From assembly GCF_002551245.1 (NCBI RefSeq), contig NZ_NTGZ01000002.1:2147-51078 (forward strand): a DNA stretch of 48,932 nucleotides, read 5' to 3'. The stretch's first letter is position 1, and every line of letters starts with the position of its first letter. Positions 41,647-48,932 of the stretch are shown here, piece after piece. The position numbers were made by a program, and so were the translations under genes. The notes beneath the pieces were generated by a model that ran no database searches, was not told the origin of the DNA, and worked only from the letters and a program-made list of their open reading frames with translations. This DNA comes from Streptomyces sp. rh34. GTDB lineage: Bacteria; Actinomycetota; Actinomycetes; Streptomycetales; Streptomycetaceae.

Positions 41647-41720
41647 GTGACCGGCCCAGGGGTGACCGGCCCTGCCCTGCTGTGACCGGCTTGTGCGGCG
41701 AGTCGGTCGGGGCCGGTCAC
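41647..41720. terminator. GTGACCGGCCC repeats and inverted copy between convergent genes
   Basis: GTGACCGGCCC occurs at 41647 and 41662, in part at 41682, and inverted at 41710-41720. Any of the copies can pair with the inverted one over 9-11 bp, giving alternative hairpins in the gap between the exporter stop and the gene ending at 41732. Confidence 0.55.
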
Positions 41721-41731
41721 GGCGGTCCGGG

Positions 41732-42487
41732 TCAGCAGATCCGGGTGCGGCTCTCCATCGCCGCACGGGCGGCGTGCTCGTCCTCGTACACCTCGCACAT
41801 GTGGCGGCCGTCGGGCGTCGCCGTGTGCTCGACCTCCCACAGGCTCGTCTCGCTGCCGTCCAGCAGCAGGAACGCGTGCTCATAGAGCGTGAATCCGGCC
41901 GGGCGGCCGTCGACGCGGCACTGACGCCCGAAGATCTGGGTGATGTGGTGGGCGAACGCGGACCGGAGCAGCCGTGTCTTCTGCTCGCCCGGCCGGTCGG
42001 CGTTCTCCGCGCGGCGCAGCACCCGGCGGGCGTGGTCCGCGGAATTGTCGGGGGCGTACGTCCGGGGGAGCGGGGCCGGCGGGGCGGACATCAGCAGCGT
42101 CAGCATCTCCAGATCGCCCGGGGTCTCCTGCACTCCCTCGTCGCCGAAGGCCGGGGAGTCGGAGAAGCTCCCGGCGAGTCGGGACGCGGCAATGCGGGCG
42201 TCGCCCTCGTCGTCGTACAGCTCGTGCCGACGCGGTATCCGCACGTCCCGGCCTCCGCTGTGCACCAGCTCCCACAGAGTGAGGGCGGAACCGTCGGCGA
42301 GGAGATACGTGTGACGGTAGGTCTCGCGGTGCAGCACGGAGCTGTGGTGCGACGAGTGCAGCGAACTGCTGTGGGCGAGCGCGGTGCCGAGGCGGTCGAC
42401 CGTGCTGTCGGGAAGGTCGAAGGAGTTGAGGGCGCGTCGCAGGAGTCGGTCGAGGTGGTGCTCGGTTGTCTCGTACGGATCGCTCAA
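41732..42487 (-). CDS. DUF6227-like protein of unknown function
   Basis: 251 residues from a TTG at 42487, chosen because GGAG lies eight bases upstream and because M-S-D-P-Y-E-T-T-E fits the start I recall for this streptomycete family; the longer frame adds 44 residues without a better site. Two similar blocks, each with a Y/E-H-A or H-T-Y then L-L-x-D-G-S-x-x-x-L-W-E (about 63-75 and 208-222), indicate an internal duplication. Soluble, no signal. Probably of the DUF6227 family, whose function is unknown. It stands alone, and the peptidase gene upstream ends 338 bases away. Confidence 0.75.
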   Translation of the reverse strand: MSDPYETTEHHLDRLLRRALNSFDLPDSTVDRLGTALAHSSSLHSSHHSSVLHRETYRHTYLLADGSALTLWELVHSGGRDVRIPRRHELYDDEGDARIAASRLAGSFSDSPAFGDEGVQETPGDLEMLTLLMSAPPAPLPRTYAPDNSADHARRVLRRAENADRPGEQKTRLLRSAFAHHITQIFGRQCRVDGRPAGFTLYEHAFLLLDGSETSLWEVEHTATPDGRHMCEVYEDEHAARAAMESRTRIC

Positions 42488-42756
42488 GGTGGTGTCTCCA
42501 GGCCGTCGCCGCGTGTTACTTGGTGCGTGCTTAACGTAGTCCCTGGGTCCGACATCGTGACCGGGGTTGGTAAAAACGTAGGGCGCACGCAGAAAGTTCC
42601 CCGCGTGTTCCCGGTGCATTTCGGGCGGTTGGGGTGAACTCCCTTGTGCAGACGACGAGTCGGGCGCCCGCGCGCCCCTCGCCCGCGCCGCGCGCCCCCC
42701 GGTGTCCGCCGCCCGGACCGGCCGCCAGGCGCTGTGCGACCGCGTGGCGCCGACCG

Positions 42757-42814
42757 CCGTACGGTTGTGTGGCGCCCGCCGCCGTACGGCCTCGTGGAGC
42801 TGTTCGCCGTACGG
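42757..42814. repeat. Three CCGTACGG palindromes with 25-base spacing
   Basis: CCGTACGG at 42757, 42782 and 42807, exactly 25 bases apart, with limited similarity in the flanks. They are directly downstream of the peptidase stop (42825) in a 337-base gap (42488-42824) that otherwise shows no gene. Confidence 0.7.
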
Positions 42815-42824
42815 CTCAATACAG

Positions 42825-43979
42825 CTAGGGCCTGGCGCCGTACAGCTCCGTGTACGAGAGGAGCCTGCCGCCCGGTCCCTCGATGCTCCGGGCAGCGCGC
42901 GCGGCCTTCACGATGGCCCGCGCCAGGACGTCGGCGCCCGCCGCCAGGATCTCGTTGACGGCGGCCGGGTCCCCGGGTGGCACCCGCACCTGCCCGGTGG
43001 CCAGCGTGAACACGGTGTCCCCGTCGGTCAGCAGATGGACGGGGCGCACCGCGCGGGCCAGCCCGTCGTGTGCGGTGCCCGCCAGCTTCTGGGCCTGTGC
43101 CCGGGTCAGGTCCGCGTCCGTGGCGACGACCGCGATCGTCGTGTTGAACGGCGGGGCCCCGGCCCCGGCCGCCTCCGTCGCCTCCCGCTCCCGCGCGAGA
43201 CGTCGCTCCGCCGCCGCGTGGACCTCGGCCGGAGGGTGGGCCGGCGGCTCCCCGGCCCCGTACTCCCCGAACAGCACCCCGGTCCGGGGGTCGACCACCG
43301 AGCCCGCCGCGTTCACCGCGACGAGGGCGGCCACGGTGACCCCGGATGCGAGGCGGGTGCTCGCCGTGCCGATGCCGCCCTTGAGCTGCCCGGCCATCGC
43401 GCCGGCGCCCGCGCCCACGCCGCCCTCGGCGACGGGCTCCCCGGCCCCCGTGGCAGCCGCGGCCTCCACCGCGGCGCGGCCGGTCGACGCGTCGGGGCGG
43501 GCCCGCCAGTCGCCGCCCCGGCCGAGGTCGAAGAGGGCGGCGGCCGGAACGACCGGCACCACCTGGGTGGGTCCGGTGCCGATCCGGACGCCCCGGCCCT
43601 GCTCCTCCAGCCACGCCATCACGCCGGACGCGGCGTCGAGCCCGTACGCACTGCCGCCCGTGAGGACGACGGCGTCGACCCGCTGCACCAGATTGCGCGG
43701 GTCCAGCGCGTCCGTCTCCCGCGTACCCGGCCCGCCGCCCCGGACGTCCACCGCGGCCACGGCCCCGCCCTCGGGGGCCAGGACGACGGTCGTTCCGCTC
43801 AGCGCGCCCGCACCGGCGACCTCGGCGTGGCCGACGCGGATTCCGGCCACATCGGTCAGTGCGTCCAGCAGGGGCGAGCGCCCAGAGGCTCCGCCCTCCG
43901 GTTCCATGCGGTCCAGGGGTTCCGCGCGGTTCATGGGGCCCTCGGGGTCCACGCGGTCCATGGGGTCCCTGGGGGTCAT
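42825..43979 (-). CDS. P1-family (S58, DmpA-like) peptidase
   Basis: 384 residues from the ATG at 43979, GGAGG nine bases upstream. Residues 1-30 carry a short repeat around M-D-R-V-D-P-E-G-P. The Ntn-type core begins G-I-R-V-G-H-A-E and has V-L-T-G-G-S-A-Y-G-L-D-A-A-S-G-V, G-A-G-A-G-A-M-A-G-Q-L-K-G-G-I-G-T-A-S, and P-F-N-T-T-I-A-V-V-A-T-D-A. In this family the precursor cuts itself before a Ser or Thr that becomes the nucleophile; the N-T-T segment is the likely site here. Known members are aminopeptidases for D-amino-acid or beta-peptide substrates. Cytoplasmic; no operon partner. Confidence 0.88.
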   Translation of the reverse strand: MTPRDPMDRVDPEGPMNRAEPLDRMEPEGGASGRSPLLDALTDVAGIRVGHAEVAGAGALSGTTVVLAPEGGAVAAVDVRGGGPGTRETDALDPRNLVQRVDAVVLTGGSAYGLDAASGVMAWLEEQGRGVRIGTGPTQVVPVVPAAALFDLGRGGDWRARPDASTGRAAVEAAAATGAGEPVAEGGVGAGAGAMAGQLKGGIGTASTRLASGVTVAALVAVNAAGSVVDPRTGVLFGEYGAGEPPAHPPAEVHAAAERRLAREREATEAAGAGAPPFNTTIAVVATDADLTRAQAQKLAGTAHDGLARAVRPVHLLTDGDTVFTLATGQVRVPPGDPAAVNEILAAGADVLARAIVKAARAARSIEGPGGRLLSYTELYGARP

Positions 43980-44174
43980 CGCGTGGCTCCTCCGGTCGGG
44001 ATCGAGGCCCGCAGGGTAGTGCGGGCGGTGCGTTGCGAACGTACCGGCGGGAGGGACGCGACGAGCAAGCCCCCCGCCCGGGCGAGGCGGCCCTTGCGAC
44101 TGTCTGGGCGACCCCCTCACCCTCTCACGCCCTAAAACGGGTTCAATCAGCCCAAACAGCCCTACGGTGGCCGG

Positions 44175-45284
44175 GTGACCGAGCCCTCAGAAGCCACCGC
44201 AGCCGCCGAGCCCCAAGCCCCCGGCGGCCCTGCGGCAACGCCTCCCGCCGCTACCGGCCCCCGGTCCGTCACCACCCGGGCGACGCTCGCCGGCGTGGCT
44301 GTCTCCGCCCTGCTGATCCTCGCGATCGTGCTCGGCAGCCGCATGCTCCACAACTTCGACTCGGCTCTCCTTCCCTATGCCGTGGCCACGGTCTTCCTCG
44401 CTTTCGGCGTCGCCTACCGGTACACCGTCTGGGTCTCCGCCCCCGGCGCCCGGCGCCTCTTCAAACAGGGCCTGCGCAGCCTCTTCTCCCTGGACAACTT
44501 CCGCGGGGCCCCCACCGCCCTGCCGAAGATGATCGCCACCTATCTGGGCTTCCAGAAGTTCCTCGGCGCCCGCTCCCACGCCCGCTGGGCCGCCCATCAG
44601 CTGATCTTCTGGGGCTGCGTCCTCGCCGCCCTGATCACCTTCCCGCTCACCTGGGGCTGGTTCACCTTCACTTCCGGCAGTGGTGCGGGACCCGGTTACG
44701 AGATGCGGATCTGGGGCTTCAAGATCCTCGGGTTCGACTCGCTCCATGTGCTCGGCTGGCTCATGTTCCACGGCCTGGACATCGCCGCCGTCCTCGTCAT
44801 CCCCGGCGCCTCGTACTTCCTGTGGCGCCGGATGAAGGACCGCGGCGCCGCCACCGGTCAGCGCTTCGCCTACGACCTGGTGCCGCTGATCGCGCTCATC
44901 GTCATCTCCGTGACGGGGCTGCTGCTCACCTTCTCCTCGATCTTCCTGCACGGCGGCGGCTACCAGTTCCTCGCGATCCTGCACATGGTGTCGGTCGTCT
45001 TCACCCTCATCTACATCCCGTTCGGCAAGTTCTTCCACATCGTCCAGCGCCCGGCCGCGGTCGGCATGCAGCTGTTCAAGTACACCGGCCGCAAGGACGA
45101 CGAGGTGTTCGCCTGCCGCCGCTGCGAGGAGCCCATCGACACCGGCCCCTATGTCGAGAACCTGCGCGGCACCATGCGCGACCTCCGGCTCGACTTCGAC
45201 TCCTGGGCCGAATACTGCCCGCGCTGCAAGCGGGTGCTGCGCGGCAGCGCCTACCTCTCCGATGTGAAGAAGGGCTTCAAGTGA
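44175..45284 (+). CDS. NarI-like membrane subunit with C-terminal CxxC pairs
   Basis: 369 residues from the GTG at 44175. About six hydrophobic helices. Histidines within or beside helices (H-A-R-W-A-A-H, S-L-H-V-L-G-W-L-M-F-H-G, L-H-M-V-S-V-V-F, F-G-K-F-F-H) resemble the haem-b ligands of nitrate reductase gamma (NarI/DsrM-like) subunits. After the last helix a soluble tail has C314-R-R-C317 and C348-P-R-C351, probably a zinc ribbon or small iron-sulphur site. Homologues are often labelled MFS transporter, which the helix count does not support. Its stop overlaps the next start (GTGA), so it should be the membrane quinol partner of the molybdoenzyme. Confidence 0.75.
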   Translation: MTEPSEATAAAEPQAPGGPAATPPAATGPRSVTTRATLAGVAVSALLILAIVLGSRMLHNFDSALLPYAVATVFLAFGVAYRYTVWVSAPGARRLFKQGLRSLFSLDNFRGAPTALPKMIATYLGFQKFLGARSHARWAAHQLIFWGCVLAALITFPLTWGWFTFTSGSGAGPGYEMRIWGFKILGFDSLHVLGWLMFHGLDIAAVLVIPGASYFLWRRMKDRGAATGQRFAYDLVPLIALIVISVTGLLLTFSSIFLHGGGYQFLAILHMVSVVFTLIYIPFGKFFHIVQRPAAVGMQLFKYTGRKDDEVFACRRCEEPIDTGPYVENLRGTMRDLRLDFDSWAEYCPRCKRVLRGSAYLSDVKKGFK

Positions 45285-47608
45285 CCGCGGATCCGCGAAC
45301 TGCTGCCGACCGCCGGACGTTCATCCCCCTGGACCCCTCCCTCGCCCCTCCCGGCACCCGCGCCTTCCGGGACGCGGGCGGCATCCCGGCCGACCAGTGG
45401 CACGCCGACCAGAACGGCGAGACGCTCGTGCCGACCCACTGCTGCTTCTGTGGCGTCCAGTGCGGGATGTATCTGCGCGTGGACCGCGGCGGCAAGGTGT
45501 TCGGCGTCGAACCCCGCAACCACGACATCAACCGGATGCGGCTCTGCCCCAAGGGCATCAACGCCTACCAGCAGGTCAACCACCCCGACCGGCTCACCGC
45601 CCCGCTGATGCGCCGCTCCCGCGACGAGGAGTTCCGCGAGGTCTCCTGGGAAGAGGCGCTCGACTTCACCGTCTCCGAGATCAAGCGCATCCAGCAGACC
45701 CACGGCAACGACGCCTTCGGTCTCCTCGGCGGGGCCAGCCTGTTCTCCGAGAAGACCTATCTGGTGGGCAAGTTCGCCCGCGTCGCGCTCAAGACCCGGC
45801 ACGTGGACTACAACGGGCGCCTCTGCATGGTCAGCGCCGCGGGCGCCAACAAGCTGGCCTTCGGCATCGACAGGGCCGGCAACCCCTTCTCCGACATCCT
45901 GCTCACCGACTGCCTGCTCATCGCGGGCTCCAACGTCGGCGAGTGCTTCCCCGTGATGACCCAGTACGTCTGGGGGGCCCGGGACCGGGGGGCCAGCCTC
46001 ATCGTCATCGACCCGCGCGAGACCGCCATCGCCCGGACCGCCGACATCCACGTCGCCCTCAAGCCCGGCACCGACTCCGCCTTCTTCACCTCCGTCCTGC
46101 ACGTCGTCATCGAGGAAGGGCTCACCGACGAGAGCTACCTCGCCGCCCACGCCACCGGCTGGGAAGAGGTCAAGGCCAAGGCCGCCGAATACCCGCCCTC
46201 CCGTGCCGCCGCGATCTGCGGGATCCCCGCCGAGCAGATCGTCCAGGTCGCCCGGACCTTCGCCCGCGCGCCCAAGGCCATGGCCTGGCACGCCCGGGGC
46301 ATCGAGCACCACTCGCAGGGCGTCGAGAACTGCCTCACCGTGATCAACCTCTGCACCGCCACCGGCCACATCGGCAAACCCGGCGCCGGCTACGGCACCA
46401 TCACCGGCCAGGGCAACGGACAGGGCGGCCGCGAGCACGGCCAGAAGTCCGACCTCCTCCCCGGCGGACGCTCCATCATGAACGAGGAGCACCGCCGCCA
46501 GATCTGCGAGATCTGGGGCATCGAGGAGTCCGAACTCCCGCCCGCCGGGACCTCCATGATGGAAATGGTCTGGCAGATGCAGCGCCGCGAGATCCGCGGC
46601 CTCATCGGCATCTGCAACAACCCCTTCGTCTCCCTGCCCAACTACCGGGTGGTCAAGGAGGGGTACGACACCACCGAGTTCCACGCGCAATTCGACTTCT
46701 TCCTCTCCGAGACCGCCGCCAACGCCCATGTCGTCTTCCCCGTCACCACCTGGGCCGAGGACGACGGGGTGATGGCCAACGCGGAGGCCCGCGTGGTCAA
46801 GCACAACAAGGCCCAGGACCCGCCCCCCGGCGTCCGCACCGACACCTGGGCGATGTGCGAACTCGCCCGACGGCTCGGCGTCGGCGACAAATTCGACTTC
46901 CCCGACTCCCGGTCGGTCTTCGACGAGCTGCGTATCGCCTCCGCCGGCACCGTCAACGACTACTACGGCATCACCTACGAACGTCTGGAGGAGACCGGCG
47001 GCATCGCCTGGCCCTGCCCCACCACCGACCACCCCGGCACCCCCCGGCTCTTCGAGGACGGGAAGACCTACCACCCCGACGGCAAGATCCACCTCCAGGT
47101 CGTCGAATGGCACCCTCCGATGGACCCGTACGACGACGCGTACCCCATGTCGCTCACCACCGGCCGCACCGTCGCCCACTTCCTCTCCGGCAACCAGACC
47201 CGCAGGCTCGGCGCCCTCGTCGAACAGACCCCGCGCCCCTGGGCCGAGATCCACCCCTCGCACGGCTTCCGCAACGGCGAGCCCGTCCGCGTCGTCACCC
47301 GGCGCGGCAGCGAGGTCTTCCCCGCCCTGGTCACCGAGGCGATCCGCGCCGACACCGTGTTCGTCCCCTACCACTGGCCCGTCCCCACCGCGGCCAACGC
47401 CCTCACCATCGACGCCCTCGACCCCCGGTCCAAGATCCCGGAGTACAAGGTGTGCGCCTGCCGCATCGAGCACGCCGAGCGGATCGACGAGGTCCCCGCC
47501 CCACCGGTCGCTCCCGGCCATGTCGCCTACCCGGAGACCCAGGTCTCCCGTACCGACCCGCTGCCTCCCACGGCCCCCCAGGGACGTGGCACCTCGGAGA
47601 GGAGCTGA
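45281..47608 (+). CDS. Molybdopterin (bis-MGD) oxidoreductase, Nas/Nap-like
   Basis: 775 residues from the GTG at 45281, overlapping the previous stop. The N-terminal [4Fe-4S] ligands are C54-x2-C57-x3-C61-x27-C89. N-G-R-L-C182-M follows, where Cys is the expected molybdenum ligand as in periplasmic and assimilatory nitrate reductases. Further molybdopterin-binding stretches include V-I-D-P-R-E-T-A, G-T-D-S-A-F-F and the C-terminal dinucleotide-binding domain with T-T-G-R-T-V-A-H-F. There is no Tat signal, so it is cytoplasmic unless exported with a partner. By family it reduces nitrate or oxidises a small substrate such as formate. With the ferredoxin, Rieske and membrane subunits it looks like part of a respiratory complex. 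Confidence 0.88.
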   Translation: MTADPRTAADRRTFIPLDPSLAPPGTRAFRDAGGIPADQWHADQNGETLVPTHCCFCGVQCGMYLRVDRGGKVFGVEPRNHDINRMRLCPKGINAYQQVNHPDRLTAPLMRRSRDEEFREVSWEEALDFTVSEIKRIQQTHGNDAFGLLGGASLFSEKTYLVGKFARVALKTRHVDYNGRLCMVSAAGANKLAFGIDRAGNPFSDILLTDCLLIAGSNVGECFPVMTQYVWGARDRGASLIVIDPRETAIARTADIHVALKPGTDSAFFTSVLHVVIEEGLTDESYLAAHATGWEEVKAKAAEYPPSRAAAICGIPAEQIVQVARTFARAPKAMAWHARGIEHHSQGVENCLTVINLCTATGHIGKPGAGYGTITGQGNGQGGREHGQKSDLLPGGRSIMNEEHRRQICEIWGIEESELPPAGTSMMEMVWQMQRREIRGLIGICNNPFVSLPNYRVVKEGYDTTEFHAQFDFFLSETAANAHVVFPVTTWAEDDGVMANAEARVVKHNKAQDPPPGVRTDTWAMCELARRLGVGDKFDFPDSRSVFDELRIASAGTVNDYYGITYERLEETGGIAWPCPTTDHPGTPRLFEDGKTYHPDGKIHLQVVEWHPPMDPYDDAYPMSLTTGRTVAHFLSGNQTRRLGALVEQTPRPWAEIHPSHGFRNGEPVRVVTRRGSEVFPALVTEAIRADTVFVPYHWPVPTAANALTIDALDPRSKIPEYKVCACRIEHAERIDEVPAPPVAPGHVAYPETQVSRTDPLPPTAPQGRGTSERS

Positions 47609-47614
47609 GGCCCC

Positions 47615-48217
47615 ATGATGGGCAGAACGATCTTCATCGACCCGGGGCGCTGCATCGGCTGCCAGGCCTGTGTCTCCGCCTGCCGCGAATGCGACTCGCA
47701 CCGCGGCAAGTCGATGATCCACCTCGACTACACCGACGAGGGCCACTCCGTCGCCTCCCTCCCCACTGTCTGCATGCACTGCGAGGACCCGGTCGCCCCG
47801 TGCGCCGAGGTCTGCCCCGCCGACGCGATCCTGGTGACCGCCGACGGCGTGGTGCAGCAGGCCGACACCACCCGCTGCATCGGCTGCTCCAACTGCGTCA
47901 ACGCCTGCCCCTTCGGCGTACCGAAGATCGACCTCCAGGCGAAGCTGCAGATGAAGTGCAACCTCTGCTACGACCGCACCGCCTACGGCCTCGCCCCCAT
48001 GTGCGCCACCGTCTGTCCGACCGGAGCGCTCTTCTACGGAACCGTCGAGGAACTCCAGGCGGAGCGCCCCGGGGTCCAGGTCGCAGACACCTTCGTCTTC
48101 GGCGAGACCGAGGTCCGCACCGGCGTGGCCATGGTCGTCCCCGCCGAACGGGTCCAGTGGCCGGTCCCCGGCGGGCTCCCCGTCGTCGAGATCAACGGGA
48201 AGGACGTCCGCCGATGA
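47615..48217 (+). CDS. Ferredoxin-type electron-transfer subunit, four [4Fe-4S] sites
   Basis: 200 residues. Cys groups: C-I-G-C-Q-A-C-V-S-A-C near residue 13, C-M-H-C...C-A-E-V-C-P near 53-68, C-I-G-C-S-N-C-V-N-A-C-P near 88-99, and C-N-L-C...C-A-T-V-C-P near 115-132. This is the DmsB/NrfC/HybA-like arrangement that wires a molybdopterin subunit to a membrane subunit. The ATG at 47615 begins six bases after the oxidoreductase stop, and a GGAG sits in the preceding codons. The stop overlaps the Rieske start (ATGA). It should carry electrons between the molybdopterin subunit and its partners. Confidence 0.9.
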   Translation: MMGRTIFIDPGRCIGCQACVSACRECDSHRGKSMIHLDYTDEGHSVASLPTVCMHCEDPVAPCAEVCPADAILVTADGVVQQADTTRCIGCSNCVNACPFGVPKIDLQAKLQMKCNLCYDRTAYGLAPMCATVCPTGALFYGTVEELQAERPGVQVADTFVFGETEVRTGVAMVVPAERVQWPVPGGLPVVEINGKDVRR

Positions 48218-48932
48218 GCGTCACCGATCAGCAGCCGGGCGGCGAGCATTCCGCCGGGGGAGACCCGCGCGAGGCGCTCCAGGACCGGATCGCCGCCGAC
48301 TCCCTCACCACCCGGCGGGACTACCTCCGGATCGTCACCACCGTCTCCGGCGGACTCGCCGTCGGCGGCATCGGGGTGGCCGCGGGCATGCTCCACCGCC
48401 ACGGCGACGGCGAGGAGGGCAAGGCCCCCGAGGCGAAGCGCATCGCCGGGCGACTCCAGCCCGGCGAGTCGATCGCCTTCCGCTACCCGGGCGAGGAGGA
48501 CCGGGCCGTCGCCGTCCGCCTCGACGACGGCACCCTCGTCGGCTACTCCGCCGTCTGCACCCACCTCGCCTGCGCCGTGCTCTGGCGCAAGGACCGGGGC
48601 ACCGAGGGCGAGCTGTACTGCCCCTGCCACGAAGGAGTCTTCGACGCCCGGTCCGGCGAGGTCACGGCGGGACCGCCGCCGCGCGGGCTGCCCAAGGTCG
48701 TGGTCATCGAGCAGGACGACGGCAGTATCTGGGCCGTGGGGACCACCCGCTCCGGCGAGAGCATCGAGGAAGGCCTCTGCCGCCAGCTCGGCGGCGACCG
48801 CCCCGACCTCGCCTCCCGCATCGGGTGCCCCGACATCGGCGGCGGAGCCGAATCCCCGCCCCGGGCAGCCGGCGCCCGGCCCCGCAGCCGGAGCACCGGC
48901 GAGCGGCCCCCGCCCCGGGCCTGTCTCTTATA
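48214..48932 (+). CDS. Tat-exported Rieske [2Fe-2S] protein, truncated at contig end
   Basis: The frame starts at the ATG at 48214 (ATGA overlap) and stays open to the window end, but only bases up to 48920 are genomic because the rest is adapter. About 235 real residues. T-R-R-D-Y-L-R (33-39) followed by a hydrophobic helix is a Tat signal or anchor. The Rieske cluster motif is C-T-H-L-A-C...C-P-C-H, with a mature domain up to about residue 187; the remaining residues are Gly/Pro/Arg-rich and not recognised. It would place a Rieske centre outside the membrane. The coupling to the molybdoenzyme genes implies a shared electron-transfer chain. Confidence 0.88.
   Translation, partial: MSVTDQQPGGEHSAGGDPREALQDRIAADSLTTRRDYLRIVTTVSGGLAVGGIGVAAGMLHRHGDGEEGKAPEAKRIAGRLQPGESIAFRYPGEEDRAVAVRLDDGTLVGYSAVCTHLACAVLWRKDRGTEGELYCPCHEGVFDARSGEVTAGPPPRGLPKVVVIEQDDGSIWAVGTTRSGESIEEGLCRQLGGDRPDLASRIGCPDIGGGAESPPRAAGARPRSRSTGERPPPRACLL
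48921..48932. other. Nextera/Tn5 mosaic-end adapter remnant
   Basis: The last 12 bases, CTGTCTCTTATA, equal the start of the Nextera transposase adapter (which continues CACATCT). They also supply a TTA codon, rare in streptomycetes, to the last gene. Best read as untrimmed library sequence, so true genomic sequence ends near 48920. Confidence 0.9.

Noticed and set aside
43859..45280. Upstream extension of the molybdopterin oxidoreductase frame
   Set aside because: The extra 474 codons overlap the membrane subunit and the peptidase gene in other frames and are Arg/Pro rich. The GTGA overlap at 45281 gives the real start.
44175..45284. MFS transporter
   Set aside because: Only about six helices, with haem-ligand-like histidines and CxxC pairs, and coupled to redox genes. 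This fits a NarI-like subunit, not a 12-helix carrier.
45251..47779. 842-codon open frame on the minus strand
   Set aside because: Antisense to the molybdopterin oxidoreductase, which has clear cysteine and cofactor motifs; the opposite frame has none.
48928..48930. TTA codon suggesting bldA control of the Rieske gene
   Set aside because: It lies within the adapter-derived last 12 bases and is not genomic.

Overview
The window is high-GC actinobacterial DNA and almost certainly comes from a Streptomyces chromosome. The strongest marker is an HrdD-type sigma factor with a SigR-type promoter. Supporting markers are an XRE-DUF5753 / DUF397 regulator pair, a DUF6227-like protein, a GPP34 protein, WXG100-like secretion genes, frequent GTG starts and strong G/C codon bias. 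The last 12 bases match the Nextera/Tn5 mosaic-end adapter, so the right end looks like a contig end carrying residual library sequence.

Layout. 1-3.1 kb (minus): a WXG100-like small protein, a 728-residue protein of unknown function and a lipoprotein, forming one translationally coupled operon cut by the left edge. 3.3-6.0 kb: a secreted NPP1-like protein, a TetR regulator facing a small unknown protein across a palindrome, and a one-TM protein. 6.1-10.5 kb (plus): a STAND-like NTPase with seven 34-residue TPRs, a small P-loop kinase, and an ADP-ribosylglycohydrolase homologue that has lost its metal-binding aspartates. 10.5-14.3 kb: a sodium:solute symporter, then an SDR oxidoreductase facing a dimeric alpha-beta-barrel-like protein across a perfect 17-bp palindrome. 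14.3-16.7 kb: DUF397, XRE-DUF5753 and GPP34 genes separated by terminators.

16.9-23.6 kb: a D-Ala-D-Ala carboxypeptidase with a very long acidic N-terminus, a large polytopic membrane protein with Ser-Asp-Pro repeats, an ATP-grasp protein and an APH-type phosphotransferase. 23.8-26.7 kb: two Rossmann-fold redox genes divergent from a LysR regulator with a large palindrome at its start. 26.7-29.75 kb: direct repeats, tRNA-Arg(CCU), an AGCS amino-acid:sodium symporter and about 0.7 kb with no convincing gene. 29.75-37.2 kb: an AMP-forming acyl-CoA ligase, an M6 metalloprotease, a TetR-DHA2 exporter pair with an operator cluster, and a MarR regulator divergent from a DODA-type dioxygenase. 37.7-44.0 kb: hrdD, a WYL regulator divergent from a second DHA2 exporter, a DUF6227-like gene and a P1 (DmpA-like) peptidase.

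44.2-48.9 kb (plus): a tightly coupled redox operon. It encodes a NarI-like membrane protein with two extra CxxC pairs, a Nas/Nap-like molybdopterin oxidoreductase, a four-cluster ferredoxin and a Tat-exported Rieske protein that runs into the adapter.

Most intergenic regions are short and hold recognisable terminators or operators. The best candidates for new biology are the metal-site-less ADP-ribosylglycohydrolase next to the STAND NTPase and kinase, the 44-49 kb molybdo/Rieske operon, the WXG100-linked operon at the left edge, and the SDR / alpha-beta-barrel pair. No mobile element, CRISPR array or biosynthetic megacluster was found.
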